A DNA stretch of 64,000 nucleotides from Lepidodermella squamata (GCA_047495785.1 JBLDXI010000017.1:2976001-3040000); one strand, 5' to 3'. Shown: positions 10,962-23,539, counted from the first letter of the stretch. Translations and numbers: made by a program. Notes: generated by a model not told the origin, from the letters alone.

Positions 10962-11266
10962 CTATGGGCGGTAGTAGCTATAGTTCTACCGGGAAGAAGT
11001 GACCGCAAAAGAAATGAGATAAGAGGATATCTACAACAAGTAGGTCAGATAAGCATATCACATTACTGATAAATATTACAATCATAACCTAATAAGAAAA
11101 AATGATAGACAAAGGGGAAGATGAATGAAGAAATTTCTTAATTAATTGAAGATGAAGTTCTTTATATTGCCATTCATTAATAATTTTCTTTCATCAATCG
11201 TAGGAAATCTCGCTTCGAAGTTCAAAAATAGTGGCCTCGCCGGAGCTGTTAACATTGGAATTCTTC

Positions 11267-14214
11267 TTACACTGCAATTTTAATATCAAGCTTTCTCACC
11301 TTAGGTCCGAAAACTACGGCGATGACAATCAAGCTGATGGCTAGAGAAATTCCGGCGATTCCCAGCAGCGCTTTGGCTCCGTCATCCCGATAGAACAAGG
11401 CAACCATACCACCGAAGGCTATCAGAACCAATGTGACGCTGTAGGCGGTTGCTGATATTAAATGCAGGTCATTCACATACTCCACTGACTTCTGAGTAGA
11501 CGAAGAATCATTCCAGAAAATTATGGAATTATGACGAAAAAACAATGTTATACCTTGTGCATAAAAAATGCCAATGACAGTGCTCGAAGCAATAGAATGC
11601 CGACAAGAGCGAACAGAATGGCGAGGAAGATAGCTGATTTCCAAGTCGGTGGAACAACGCAGTAGAGCTTATAATGTTGGTAGGCGTTGTTCTCGAAATA
11701 TTCCAAAGTTGTATTCACAGAAGCAACTTGCAGCGGTTCGGTTGAGTACCAAATGATGTTGATAGCCATAGAAACTGCCGACCAACCGATCATAAATAGA
11801 AGCGAAATTCTCCGATATTTGTTCACCAACATCCAATCATTCACGTTTGATGACTTCCTATACATTGGTGGAACAGTGAGAGCGTTCGTGGTCCGCGCCT
11901 TTGTCTCGTGATAACCTGCTTTCGAAGCTGAGTTAACAAGACCTAACCCTTTCGAGTACAACACGAGAGCAGCATTCATTTTGGAAACGCATCCGCAAAG
12001 TATGATCGTGATGCCCGAATTCGCGAAAAATAATGCCGTCATACAACGGATGTTCATGTCGTAAGAGGCCTGAGAAGGTAATATATAAGAACAAAGTATG
12101 AGAGCAAAGTTTCCCATCAGGATTCCAGTATTAATTTCCGCAAAAGAGTTCCCGTATATCGAGCTATTTCTTGCCGATTGACGAAGGTGAACTATTGTAA
12201 CCGCGAGATTAACGACCATCATGAGGCTCGTAAAAGCTGTAAGAACAAAACCAGCGATGTTAGGTTGGCCTGAGACCTAATAAGATCAAACTCACCTATT
12301 AGAATTCCGCTTGAGCTGGGTTCGATTAATGAGTCTTTAATCATTATAGTTCTGAATGAATCAAACGGCGGTCGGCCTGTTTTGGTTCTCCATTTGGCCT
12401 CTCCAGGTCCTTCAACAAACCTCTTCGAACTGCTGTCATCTCCGTGAATTGTAGCTATAGCCCTGGGCCAAAGAGACGAATTCTCAACCCGCTGCATCTG
12501 ATAAAGCGCCAAGCTTCTCGACTGGTTCAAAATCCCAGTTTCTGGTGAAAATTTGAAGTCGCTGTATGTTAGGCCATTGTATTTCACTTGTGATATCTGC
12601 CTCTTGATTATTTCCTCAATCAATGAGGCATTCCGCTTGAATTTCGCCCCATTTGTTACCCAGTCTAGCAAAGTCTCATTTCCTAAACATAAAATTGGTT
12701 TAAACATTATTAGCAAAATAAGAAAAAATCACTTTCAGCAATCAAATGTTGCTGGGTTGCGTTGAGAACTAATCCTGTAAAAACCAGCTCTGTGTAGCAA
12801 TATGTCCTCCAATCCCACCATAAAGAGCTCAGCTCAGGCCTGTCGATTGTGGTTTTCAGCGCTTCCTCGTATCTTTCGGCCGTCATTCCCAATGAATCAA
12901 CAGACAGATTGGGATGGTCGTTGATTAAGGTGGAGAAGGAAAAAAATATAGTGCTTTCCAAAGCCTACGCGAGTCCACAATTTAAGATTATTTTCACTAA
13001 AATGCTCATATACTTCTTACCTCTGAGATCATCTGCTCTGTGCACCATTTTTGATAGTGATCTTTGCTGTTGGCGAGGAAAAACGCTGATCCAAGCATAA
13101 AAATAACGTAATTCGGTCCGAATAATCCGTATCGATGGAACCAGCAAGCAAACAGTGGGCCGTAATAAGTATTCGCGATGATTATTCTCGGATCCACATG
13201 AATCACTTCACGAATGACAGATTCCACATCGACTGAGAGAAAATCCATGCCTGGAAATATTACCAACTTGGCAGCCGCCTGAATACTGATATTATACGCA
13301 TTGGCCTCGCGGCTTATTATGTCTTCAACCTATTGAGAAATTAAAAACACATAAGATTATCATCTCTCAACATACCCGAGCCCAGTAATTCGATGTCTCC
13401 GATATTACAGCTATTTTTCTCCAGCCCATTCGATAAATAAACTCAAGAAGCGACGGATATGTGACTTCAAAGAAATTAGTTTGCAAGAGGAAAATATTGC
13501 TGTACAGGTTTCTGTTGTAAAATAGCTCAGGGCTTGCACTTCCAGCAGCAATCTAAACAGCTCTGGATTCATCGAAATGTCAATATAAAGAAAGAAAGTT
13601 CATCACCGCTGTCATGTGGAACCCTTTCAATACTGGTGCGGTGTATAATTGCGGGGGGCATATCGGTCCAAACATAAGCGGAACTCTACTGACTGCATCT
13701 TCGCCGGCAATCCAAGCTCGAATTATTCGCTCGACGCCAGGAACTCGATAGCACTGAGGAAAAGATGTAGAAAGGATTCGGACCTAATGATAACCGCTCA
13801 TTTTACCACATCGTCCACGAGTTCAACTTCCAGATCATATTTCGGCAAAACTTTAGCTTCTCTGAGAATATCCAAACCTAATATTATGCCTTCAGTGCAG
13901 ATCGGACCCATAGCCAAGAATGGACCATCTATTATGCGAGAAAATAGGCAATGATCAAACTCGATCGGTTCAAATATTATGTTACCGTAATTAATGGCAC
14001 CTAGAATTCTAAGCACTGGCTTTGACTGATTCCCGTGGACTGAAGTTATTCTTGACGGCATAGGGGATTTCCAGTTCAACTTAATAGCTTCACTACAACA
14101 GGATTGCTCGAACACTGCATAGCAAGTGAGAATCAGGAAAAAGAATTGCATTCGAAAGAGCGTCATAGAAACTTTCACAAGACACTCATAAATTTTTATT
14201 ATCGAAGCCTTCAT
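11267..14214 (-). CDS. GABA-B-like class C GPCR (copy A)
   Basis: Multi-exon with introns of about 50-60 nt. The N terminus has a signal-type segment (MQFFFLILTCYAVFEQSCC; upstream Mets are also possible) and then LNWKSPMPSRI. The extracellular part is a periplasmic-binding-like (Venus flytrap) domain: GPICTEGIILGLDILREA, MGWRKIAVISETSNYW, PRIIIANTYYGPLFACWFHR, the YG-for-YN equivalents of GABA-B, and SLWWDWRTYCYTELVFTGLV. A seven-TM domain follows. Its end (EYVNDLHLISATAYSVTLVL, then VALFYRDDG and VVFGPKVRKL) matches the GABA-B TM6-TM7 pattern, and TEPLQV matches the GABA-B DPLRR position after TM4. Cys-rich domain of metabotropic glutamate receptors is absent, as in GABA-B. The ligand is unknown. 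It is the most diverged of the three tandem copies. The stop at 11267 follows KLDIKIAV. Confidence 0.82.
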
Positions 14215-14371
14215 ATCTAATGGGCAATCGGCGCTAAATCACGTTCGAGTGACTCGAACATTCTAGCAAGTACTTATATTCATATCAAATTTCGACGCAA
14301 AACATCAGTGGCTATGGACTAGATAAAATGAAAAATTTAGTTCAGCTCGATGGACTACGATGGACTACGAT

Positions 14372-17349
14372 CTAGCAAACAGTCAGCTCTTGGGTCAAAG
14401 ATAATATCCGCGCCGAAACTATAAGAATAAAATGAGCTTAATATAGCGAATACTGCTATAATTATTGTCATACTCATACCTTTGGAACAAATATGATTCC
14501 CAGAGTCATGGCTACCACTGTCATTGAGGTGACATTAATCCCTATTTCGATGATAGTGCCATCGTGGCGAAAGAATCCAACGAGTAGGGCATTCGCTGCT
14601 ACTACGACAATTGTTATGCAATACGCCGCCGTTGAAACCAGCTGCAGATCGTTTACTTGTTCAACTGTTTTCTACATGGAAAAAACTCGAAATTGCATTA
14701 ATCTTTTATGGCTGTAGTACTCACATCTCGCATGAAAAATGCAGTCAACAACGCCCGAAGAAACATAAGAACATAAGCCGCCCCAATGAGCCCTATGATG
14801 ATAAGCGATTCCGCGGTCTGAGCAACCGCGCAAACCTGGGTGTAGCGCTGATATTGAACACTGACGTCGCTTTCCGAAGAATCGAGCGAAACATTCACAA
14901 GCCGAACTTGCAAAGGCTGAACAGCGTGCCAGGCTACGGTGCAAGTCAACATCATCGTGGGAGCCGTACAGCTATAAACGATCAGCTTCTTTTTGTACGC
15001 TTCGATTCTCTGAACTTCTGCTGTATTGATGGGCCTCTTAACCGGGTGACCAGCAGCATTTGTAACCATCCTTGTGTGATCATATGTCCCATCGGTTGTG
15101 GTGAAACGACTGTGAAGTATTCTTATATGGATCCATATCGCCCCATTCATTTTGATCAGAAGTGCAGCGACGACGTTGACTAATCCGAAGTTGAGGAACG
15201 CATATGTGAACATGCATCGCAGTTCAGTGACGTCTGAATATTCCCCCGGCATAATGAAGACACTCAGGACTAGCAACAAATTACCCCACAACACTTGCAA
15301 ATTTTGATATGGCAGAGAGTCCATCACCTGAGGATTTTTCTGATAAATGCGTCGGCAATGCAATACCATGATGCCCAGCGTCGATAGAAGTAAAATCGCT
15401 GCAAATGCTAATAGAACATAATATTATTTTATTTCTAATTGCCAAGTTCTTCCTATATCCTATATTCTATAACGTACCTAATAATACTCCACGAGTCGTA
15501 GGATCCAGCACATCGGTTCGAACAATGAAAGTTCGCAAAGAATCAAAAGGTGGCCGGCCGAATTTCGTTCTCCAAACTAAATTTCCGGGACCCTCAACGC
15601 ATTTCCAACTACTGCCAAGAATTGAGGGCTGTTCAACGCAAGATGCAACCGGAACCATTTCGATCGAAGATTGCGATTCGATGCGTCGCACCTGATAGAA
15701 TTCAGGCAACCTATCTTGTAGGCTGGTTTCGGTCTGCCGGTCGAAGGTTAAATTCGGTCCTAACATGCTAGAATACCGTAATTCGAAAACATTGTTCCTG
15801 ATTATTCGTTCAATAACATGGCCAAATTGACGAAATTTTTGTGAGCTTGTTATCCAGTCTATCAAACTTTCGTTTCCTGAAAAAAATGCGAATTATAAAA
15901 ATGGATGAAACGGAATTGACTGATATACTGGCTCGGTTAAGGTAGGATTCAGTCGAGTTCAGAATCAGCCCGGCAGTTATTATTTGATCGTAGCAATGGG
16001 TCCTCCAATCCCACCACAATGCGTTCTGCTCAGGATTGTGGATAGCCGATCTGAGCTTGCCATCGAACATATTTGCCGTCATGCCCAACGAATCTACTGC
16101 CTTCTTCGGGTCGATGTTATTTGTTGAAGAAAATGAGAATATTATGGTGCTTTCTAGTATCTGTAAAAATGGGATCAATAATGATAGAGTGGCGAAACGA
16201 ATCTCACGTCAAGTAGCATTGCTTCGGTACACCAGCTTTGTTCGTGGCTCTTCTCGTTCGGGTAGAAGGTTCCGACACCAAAGACTAAAAATACGTAACT
16301 CGGTCCGAAAATATTGTATCGGTGAAACCAGCAAGCCGCGAGTGACGTTTGATAAGTATTTAATATGAAAATTCTCGCGTTGAAAACTTGAATCTGCTTA
16401 ACCACAGATTCAACGTCCATCTCGGCAACCGGCATTCCAGCATAAACTAATATTTTTGAGACCCCAACGATTGAAATATTTCGGGCTATCATATCGCGGG
16501 ATAAAGAATCTTCAATCTTGGGTATAAAAGCAAGACATTTCTCAAAAATTGATCATTACCTAACAATTAGCTACACTTGCCTCTTGCCAGTATGAGTTTG
16601 TTTCCGAAAAAATTGCGACCTTCCTCCATCCCATCGAATAGATAAATTCCACGAGAGCTGCGTAAACCCTAGTGCTCGGCGGGCTCAATATGAAAAGATT
16701 GCGGTAAATATTTCGCCTCCAATAAACATCGGGGTTGGTGGTAATAGCTGAAATCTGATTAAGAGTTTATAAGTGAGAATAGTTAAGGATCCTTTATCGC
16801 GACCTACCCCAACCATATTATAATACTGAATCATCTGCCCGGTATACAAGTGAAGCGGACAAATAGGGCCAGCCATCAGCGGAACACGATCAGCAGCTTC
16901 TTCATTTCTAATAAGGCTTCGAACAACTATCTCCACACCTGGGTATCGGTAGCACTAAAATTAGTAAATTTGAGAGTTTTAATATAGGTTTCTTTATCGC
17001 TTAAAAACCGTATCGTTGAGTGGCTCGACAACGACAAGGTATCCGGGTAACACATTAGCCTCCGCTAGGACGTCAAGTGCGATTCGCATGGCTTCGGTGC
17101 ACAACGGTCCCATTGAGTAGACGGGCCCGGCTGAATTTGAATTGTAAGGAAAATCGTCAAAATTACCCAATTTGCAAAGATTTTACCGTAGTTTATGGAA
17201 GCAAGAATGCTGAGTCTCGGTTTGCTTTGATTTGAGCTTTGTTTAGATGAAATAAAGTGGGGCATGGGTGAGTTCCAGGTGAGCTTCGGAGGTTGCGCAT
17301 AAACAGTTGGTGCCGAAGTCACCAGCAAGATCCACGCCAATCGAATCAT
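14372..17349 (-). CDS. GABA-B-like class C GPCR (copy B)
   Basis: The signal peptide MIRLAWILLVTSAPTVYAQ starts at 17349. The Venus flytrap exons are recognisable (GPVYSMGPLCTEAMRIALDV, YSMGWRKVAIFSETNSYWQE, ARIFILNTYQTSLAACWFHR, NALWWDWRTHCYDQIITAGL). The seven-TM block ends VGFFRHDGTIIEIG and GIIFVPK. One intron (donor near 16,590) begins GC (AGAG|gcaagt) rather than GT. After VPK there are two options: read through to TGA at 14474-14476, or splice 60 nt to an exon reading VSARILSLTQELTVC and ending at 14372. The spliced form is listed because the donor and acceptor are good. Copy B is very close to copy C and clearly arose with it by a 3.5-kb duplication. Confidence 0.82.
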
Positions 17350-18238
17350 TGCAGTTACTTATCTGCCAGCGAATTTAGTTATAACCTATTTTCTCCAGCT
17401 AGCTTTTCTTCCTCAAAACACTATATATAATACTAATCAACCAATGATTCAGATCGCACCTACGATTTATTACGCTCAACTTCGCTTCTCTTACTGTTGG
17501 AAAACTTCTCGAGTTACCATAATGTCATTATAACGTGGCAAAATGATCCTCCTGCGAACTCACGGGGTGAGGGGAACACGTTTTTGACCTTCATCACATC
17601 GCATCTGTGTTTAATTAGGCTGCCTGACGTTCGGTTGACAAAATTTGCATGAAAGTTCCATCGAATATTGAAATGACAAGTGATGTCGTTGTATCAGTTG
17701 GATAAGCAACTTCAAAGAAATTAGTTGGCAAATGTTGTTGTTAAGATTTCTGTTGTAAAATAGCTCAGGACTGCCAGAAGCGATATACGCACATTGACCT
17801 CGACCAAAAATTGCGAGAGCATAGCAGAGAGAGCCAATAAGAACAAGAAATTAATTTGAATTAACTTATGGCTTTTACAATCCAGGCTTTTAATGGACGC
17901 TAAATCAAGTTCCAACGACTGAATTATTTTATAGCCAAGCCCACTCCAAACAGTCCTATGACCAAGAGAGTTTACTTTGAAATCAAACAGCTGCTTTATT
18001 TCCGAAATTCGTCGATGGCGAGGCTGCCCGACGTTCAATACTGCCTAGGTGGACAAAGTAGGGGCCCGCAAGGCCCGTGATGAAGCTAAACTCACTCGCC
18101 TTGAAGAAAAGCCTGCATTGCCCGACGCCAAGCCTCCTCAAGCTATGGCGCCGACCAAGCTTTCGTCTTGGCCAACCCAGACCGGCACCATGCTCGATGA
18201 ACAACGATGGGAAATCGCGTTCATCCTTGTTCATTAAA
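17350..18238. other. upstream flank of copy B: duplicated sequence and relic exon
   Basis: 17350-17690 aligns with 23540-23880 upstream of copy C (shared runs such as TTCAGATCGCACCT and GACAAGTGATGTCGTTGTAT), so the duplication included the promoter side. From about 17706 it contains a receptor relic (listed separately). 18040-18235 is a GC-richer patch, open on both strands, ending ATTAAAATAAAG. It looks like a possible processed fragment but no product was recognised. Confidence 0.5.
17706..17800 (-). pseudogene. relic exon of a copy-A-like GABA-B-type receptor
   Basis: The stretch matches copy A at about 13465-13560. ACTTCAAAGAAATTAGTT and TTTCTGTTGTAAAATAGCTCA are shared almost exactly on the plus strand. 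In translation it keeps SPELFYNRNL of copy A and then loses frame (copy A continues into TNFFEV; here the frame shifts). No neighbouring exons were found, so it is a broken fragment left from an earlier copy lying between B and C. Confidence 0.65.
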
Positions 18239-18994
18239 ATAAAGTATGCGTAATATTTTTTTTGCATCGCATTTTTTCAATAACTTTTCAACCATGAGGA
18301 ATGTTTTAAAGTGGTTTTCACCAGTCGATAGATCTAGTCTGCGGTAAACTTTCCTCAAATTTTCATTTGAATTGGGTGCGAGAGAAAAACTTGGTGACGA
18401 AAATTCTGTCCGCGATTTTTATTGAATATTCTCATTTTTGAAAAATGGCATTTTACAGGATGTGAGGTTGGAAGACATCATCATGTTGAAAGGCTTTATC
18501 GGAATTTTTTTTAGCAGGGAATTAGGTCAATAACGCGCCGTCAACAAGGAAATTCGACTCAGCGGCCACAAAGAAGGTCTTATCCACCAAACGCGATCCG
18601 AAATGAATTTTCGGAATTGTTTGAATGATTTGTGCCAATTTTATGAAGCCTTCAGTTTTGGATAGTTGTACAATGTTTTTTCAGAAATCTGTGACGTAGA
18701 TCCATTACGGACCATCCTCTCAAAAAAACTTGAAGCCTCTGGCAAGAGAGACAATCAATTCAGACCAAATAAGATGCAAAAATAGCATTTTTCAAAAATG
18801 AGAATATTCAATAAAAATCGCGGACAGAATTTTCGTCACCAATTTTTTCTCTCGCACCCAATTCAAATGAAAATTTGAGGAAAGTTTACCGCAGACTAGA
18901 TCTATCGACTGGTGAAAACCACTTTAAAACATTCCTCATGGTTGAAAAGTTATTGAAAAAATGCGATGCAAAAAAAATATTACGCATACTTTAT
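18239..18994. mobile_element. palindromic non-autonomous DNA transposon (MITE-like), about 215-bp inverted arms
   Basis: The left arm 18239 to about 18453 and the right arm about 18783-18994 are near-perfect reverse complements. The left end begins ATAAAGTATGCGTAATATT; the right end finishes AATATTACGCATACTTTAT. The unique centre is about 320 bp and has no open frame. TA sits at both edges (18240-18241 and 18992-18993), consistent with a TA target duplication of a Tc1/mariner-type element, but it could be part of the arm. The high arm identity suggests recent insertion or gene conversion. Confidence 0.85.
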
Positions 18995-19221
18995 GAGGTG
19001 TCCATGTTTAGCGATCGGATCGACAAGCTCGAAAGCGCGCTTACTTAGCTCACTCTGCTGGTTCGTTCGATTCTGCTGACTCAGCGCCAGACATCAGCAG
19101 CTGCTTCCTCAAGCAATCAACCTGGACAATGTGAACTGTGAATGGGCTAGTTTCTGCGGTGGTAATGATAAAAGAGGAAATGTATGCATTTTGGTACTCC
19201 TTAGATCTCTTTTAGCCACTG

Positions 19222-19381
19222 CCCGTAGCAACAATTGCAACTTGTTTCATTAATTGTGCAAATTTTTTGAAGAAAACAAGAAACAACTACATGCAAAAGG
19301 TTCGGCGAAAAATTTTGTTTCCTGCGTTTTCTTCAAAAAATTTGCATAATTAATGAAACAAGTTGCAATTGTTGCTACGGG
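19222..19381. repeat. short palindromic element, 56-bp inverted arms
   Basis: The left arm 19222-19277 starts CCCGTAGCAACAATTGCAAC. The right arm 19326-19381 is its reverse complement, ending GTTGCAATTGTTGCTACGGG, with a 48-bp loop. It looks like a small MITE. No confident target duplication was seen. Confidence 0.75.
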
Positions 19382-19883
19382 TGTTGCTTTTAGTATTATT
19401 ATTATCAAAACCTCCTTAACCTCGATCTTTCATCTCGGATACGCGTTCTTTTGATATGATCGTGCTTGGGGCCGTGAAAAAGTTCTGTTCGGCAACGCCC
19501 ATGGCGGGTCGGCGATCCTAGTTCACGAGAGGGCAGTCGCCATGCCGGAGCGCATGGCCTATGACCCATATATGGTCATAAGCGCGGTGAATGGCTGCGC
19601 CTTGGCATAATCCCTAACTGACATTTTGGTGTTTTCCGTGTTCTTACACGTTACTGACCTCCTGCGTCTAGCCTTGACCTATCGCTGGTTTGAAGAGTTC
19701 CAAGAAGCGGCCTCAATGAGCCAATTGATAGTATTTGCCAATCGACTAGGGATGGGCTAGGGAACTGGGAGCTTGAGGATTGTCAGCATTTGACCTTGTG
19801 TCGTCACTCAAAGACACCAGAAGCCGAAATCTGCTCAAAAAGAGTTGGTGGATATTCAAGTTTGAGAAAAGTGTTTCGAAGGT

Positions 19884-19936
19884 AACCGGATATAAACCGG
19901 ATAAACCGATAAACCGGATATACCGGATAAACCGAA
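19884..19936. repeat. degenerate minisatellite, unit about 9 bp (ATAAACCGG)
   Basis: Five to six imperfect copies of a CCGGATA/ATAAACC unit in tandem, with no flanking gene. Probably a simple slippage array. Confidence 0.6.
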
Positions 19937-20496
19937 GTTATGAACCGGATATTGAATATAATATCGTCGTACGCACGCCAAATAGTCGTATGTCCAAGAG
20001 GAAATATTTTGAGATTAATCAATACCGCTTTATTATTTTCGAAATTCTCACCAAAATATGTCACTGATGCAAAACTAGGGTTAGTCAATCACGACAGATC
20101 GAATGGCACCGGCCATTCGGACTGATGTTGCATCGTTATCACGCAATCAGTTGCAGATAGGAACACAGCCTGCGCCGTGTGCGCCGTCCCGTCTCCCATC
20201 CGCCACCTGTCAACCCGGAGGTCCGCAATCAGTTCATGTCGCCCGATGGGGCCCGCCTGTTCCAATTCATGCGAAAAGTCGAGTTTTCGAAACTGTAAAA
20301 ATCTAATTTTGGATTTTGGATGGACATAGGACTATTTGGAGTACGAACAACGAATACATCCAAATCAAATCACGCTCGACTGACGCAATCATTCTAGCAA
20401 ATATCAAAGACAAAGCAAAGATCGACGCACAACATTAGTGCCAATGGACTAGAAGAACATGAAAAGTTAGTTCAACCCGGTGAGCTGTGGTGTTAT

Positions 20497-23400
20497 TCAT
20501 TGCAAGCTGTCGGCACTTGTTCCGTGACTCAAAGATAACATCCGCGCCGAAACTAAAAATAAATGGAGCTTAATAGCGAATACTACTTGAAAAATGTCAT
20601 TCTTGTACCTTTGGAGCAAATATGATTCCCAGCGTCATTGCTACGACTGTCATTGAGGTGACGCTAACTCCTATTTCGATAATAGTGCCATCGTGGCGAA
20701 AGAATCCAATGAGTACGGCACTCGCTGCAACTGCGATGATAGTTATGCAATACGCCGCTGTTGAAACCAGCTGCAGATCATTAACTTGTTCAACTGTTTT
20801 CTGGGAGGGAAAACCCCGAAGTTATATGAATCTTTTATGGTTATATTACTCACTTTTCGCAAGAAAAACGCCGTCAACAAAGCCCGAAGAAACATAAGGA
20901 CATACGCTGCCCCAATGAGGCCTATGATGATAAGCGATTCCGTGGTCTGAGCAACCGCGCAAACCTGGGTGTAGCGCTGATATTGAACACTGACGTCGCT
21001 TTCCGAAGAATCAAGTGAAACATTCAGGGGTCGAACTTGCAAAGGCTGAACAGCGTTCCATGTTACGGTGGAAATCAACATCAGCGTGGGAGCCGTACAG
21101 CTATAAACCATCAGCTTCTTTTTGTACGCTTTGATTTTCTGAGCTTCTTTAGCATTGATAGACTTCGTTCTGTACGCCTTAATTCTCTGAGCTTCTTCTG
21201 CATAGACGGAGTTCTTCTTAACCAGGTGACCAGCAGCATTTGCAACTACCCGTTTATGATCGAAATTCCCATCGGCGGCAGCGAACAAGCTGCCCTGAAG
21301 TATTCCTATGTGGATCCAAATCGCTCCATTCATTTTGATCAAAAGGGCAGCGACGACGTTGACTAATCCGAAGTTGAGGAAAGCATATGGGAGCATACAT
21401 CGTAGCTCCGAGACGTCTGAATATTTTCCCGGCATTACGAAGATGCCCAGCACAAGCAACAAATTACCCAACAGCACTTGCAAATTTTGATATGGCAGAG
21501 AGTTCATCACCTCCAGGTTTCTCTGATAAATGCGAAAGAGATGCAATACTAAAGTTCCCAACGTCGCAATCATCAAAATTGCTGCAAATGCTATCAGAAA
21601 ATGTATTTGTAATTTCAAGTTCTTCCAATTCAACAACTTACCCAGTAGAACTCCACGAGTAGTTGGATCCAGCACGTCAATTCGAACAATGAAAGTTCGC
21701 AAAGAATCAAAAGGTGGCCGGCCGAATTTCGTTCTCCACACTAAATTTCCAGGTCCATCAACGCACTTCCAACTACTGCCAAGAATTGAGGGCTGTTCAA
21801 CGCAAGATGCCACCGGAACCATTTCAATCGAAGACGACAATTTAACGCGTCGCACCTGATAGAATTCAGGCAACCTATCTTGTAGGCTGATTTCAGTCTG
21901 CCGGTCGAAGGTTATATTCGCTCCTAACATGCTAGAATACCGTAATTCGAAAACTTTGTCCCTGATTATTCGTTCGATGACATGGCCAAATTGACGAAAT
22001 TTTTGTGAGCTTGTTACCCAGTCTATCAAGCTCTCGTTTCCTAGAAGCACAAATTTTATATAATTTATTCAACGGAATATTAGACTGATATACTGGCTCG
22101 GTTAAGGTAGGATTCAGTGGAGTTCAGAATCAGCCCAGCAGTTATTATTTGGTCGTAGCAATGGGTCCTCCAATCCCACCACAATGCGTTCTGCTCAGGG
22201 TTAAGGATAGCCGATCTGAGTTTGTCATCGAACACATTTGCAGTCATGCCCAACGAATCTACAGCCTCCTTCGGGTCGATGTTATTTGTTGAAGAAAATG
22301 AGAATATTATGGTGCTTTCTAGTATCTGTAAAAATGGGATCAATGATAGGGTAGTATAGTGATAGGGTGGATTCTCAAGATTCTCACGTCAAGCAGCATT
22401 GCTTCGGTACACCAGCTCTTTTCATGGCTCTTATCGTTTGGGTAAAAGAGCCCGGCACCAAAGATTAAAAATACATAACTCGGTCCGAAAATATTGTATC
22501 GGTGAAACCAGCAAGCCACGAGTGAAGTTTGGTAAGTATTCAATATGAAAATTCTCGCGTTGAAAACTTGAATCTGCTTAACCACAGATTCAACATCTCT
22601 TTCGGCGATCGGCATTCCGGAGTAAACTACTAGCTTGGAAATTCCGACAATTGAAATATTTTTGGCACTCATATCACGTGATAACGTGTCTTCAATCTGC
22701 AGCATTCAAGGGAAATGCATAAAAATAGAATATGGGCTCAATAAATCTTGCCTCTTGCCAATATGTGTTTGATTCCGAGAAAATCGCGACCTTCCTCCAT
22801 CCCATCGTATAGATAAATTCCACGAGAGCTGCGTAAACCCTTGTGCTCGGCGGGCTCAATACAAAAATATTACGGTAAAGATTTCGCTTCGAATAGACAT
22901 CAGCGTAGCTGGTAATGGCTGCAATCTATTGAAACGGGGTATTGGTAATAGTGAGCAATGGTTAATGGTAGATCGTTTTGGTGACCTACCCCAACCATAT
23001 TGTAATACTGAATCATCTGCCCGGTATACTGGTGAAGAGGACAAAAGGGCCCAGCCATCAGCGGAACGCGATTAGCAGCTTCTTCATTTCTATTAAGGCT
23101 TCGAACAACCAATGCCACACCAGGTGATCGGAAGCACTAAGATAAATTGAAGCATGCGCATACATATATGGTTCTTTTTCGGGTTTTTTATTACCGTATC
23201 GTTAAGCGGCTCAACAACCAATTGGTACTCGGGTAAAACATTAGCCTCCTTAAGAACGTCGAGCGCGATTTGCATTGCTTCGGTGCATATCGGTCCCAGT
23301 GAATTCAGGGGGCCGGCTGGATTTCATTAAAACGCTCATTAAAACAGTCAATTAAACGGGATATGTTCAACGGGTTTACCGTAGTTTATCGAAGCAAGAA

Positions 23401-23539
23401 TGCTGAGCCTCGGTTTGCTTTGATTTGAGCTTTGTTTCCATGAAATATAACGTGGCATGGGGGAGTTTAAGTTGAGCTTTGAAGGTTGCCCATAAACAGC
23501 AGCCAACATCACAAGCAACGTTAAAGCCAATCGAATCAT
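20497..23539 (-). CDS. GABA-B-like class C GPCR (copy C)
   Basis: Paralogue of copy B along its whole length. Signal peptide MIRLALTLLVMLAAVYGQ at 23539, then LNLNSPMPRYISWKQSSNQS. The Venus flytrap part includes ARIFILNTYQTSLVACWFHR and NALWWDWRTHCYDQIITAGL. The seven-TM block is largely in one open frame (20743-22050), including CTAPTLMLISTVTWNAVQPL. The loop between TM3 and TM4 carries an extra tandem repeat of about 17 residues (YAEEAQRIKAYRTKSI then NAKEAQKIKAYKKK) absent from copy B. The same intron as in copy B starts with GC (AGAG|gcaaga). The 3' end is either TGA at about 20597 (read-through) or 20497 after a last small exon starting VSARMLSL. No stops or frameshifts were seen, so it is probably functional. 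Confidence 0.82.

Larger units (their letters stand above)
18995..20496. other. gene-free spacer between receptor copies B and C
   Basis: Contains the short palindrome at 19222-19381 and a degenerate minisatellite built on ATAAACCGG at about 19884-19936. There is a GC-rich patch at 20100-20285 with no recognised product. From about 20360 it becomes homologous to the 3' flank of copy B (for example ATCCGCGCCGAAACTA). Confidence 0.55.

Noticed and set aside
17721-18038. 105-codon minus frame over the relic
   Set aside because: It runs through the frameshifted receptor relic and unrelated flank, so it is not a gene.
18049-18237. 62-codon plus frame with AATAAA-like tail next to the MITE
   Set aside because: Open on both strands, no recognisable protein; a processed fragment cannot be shown.
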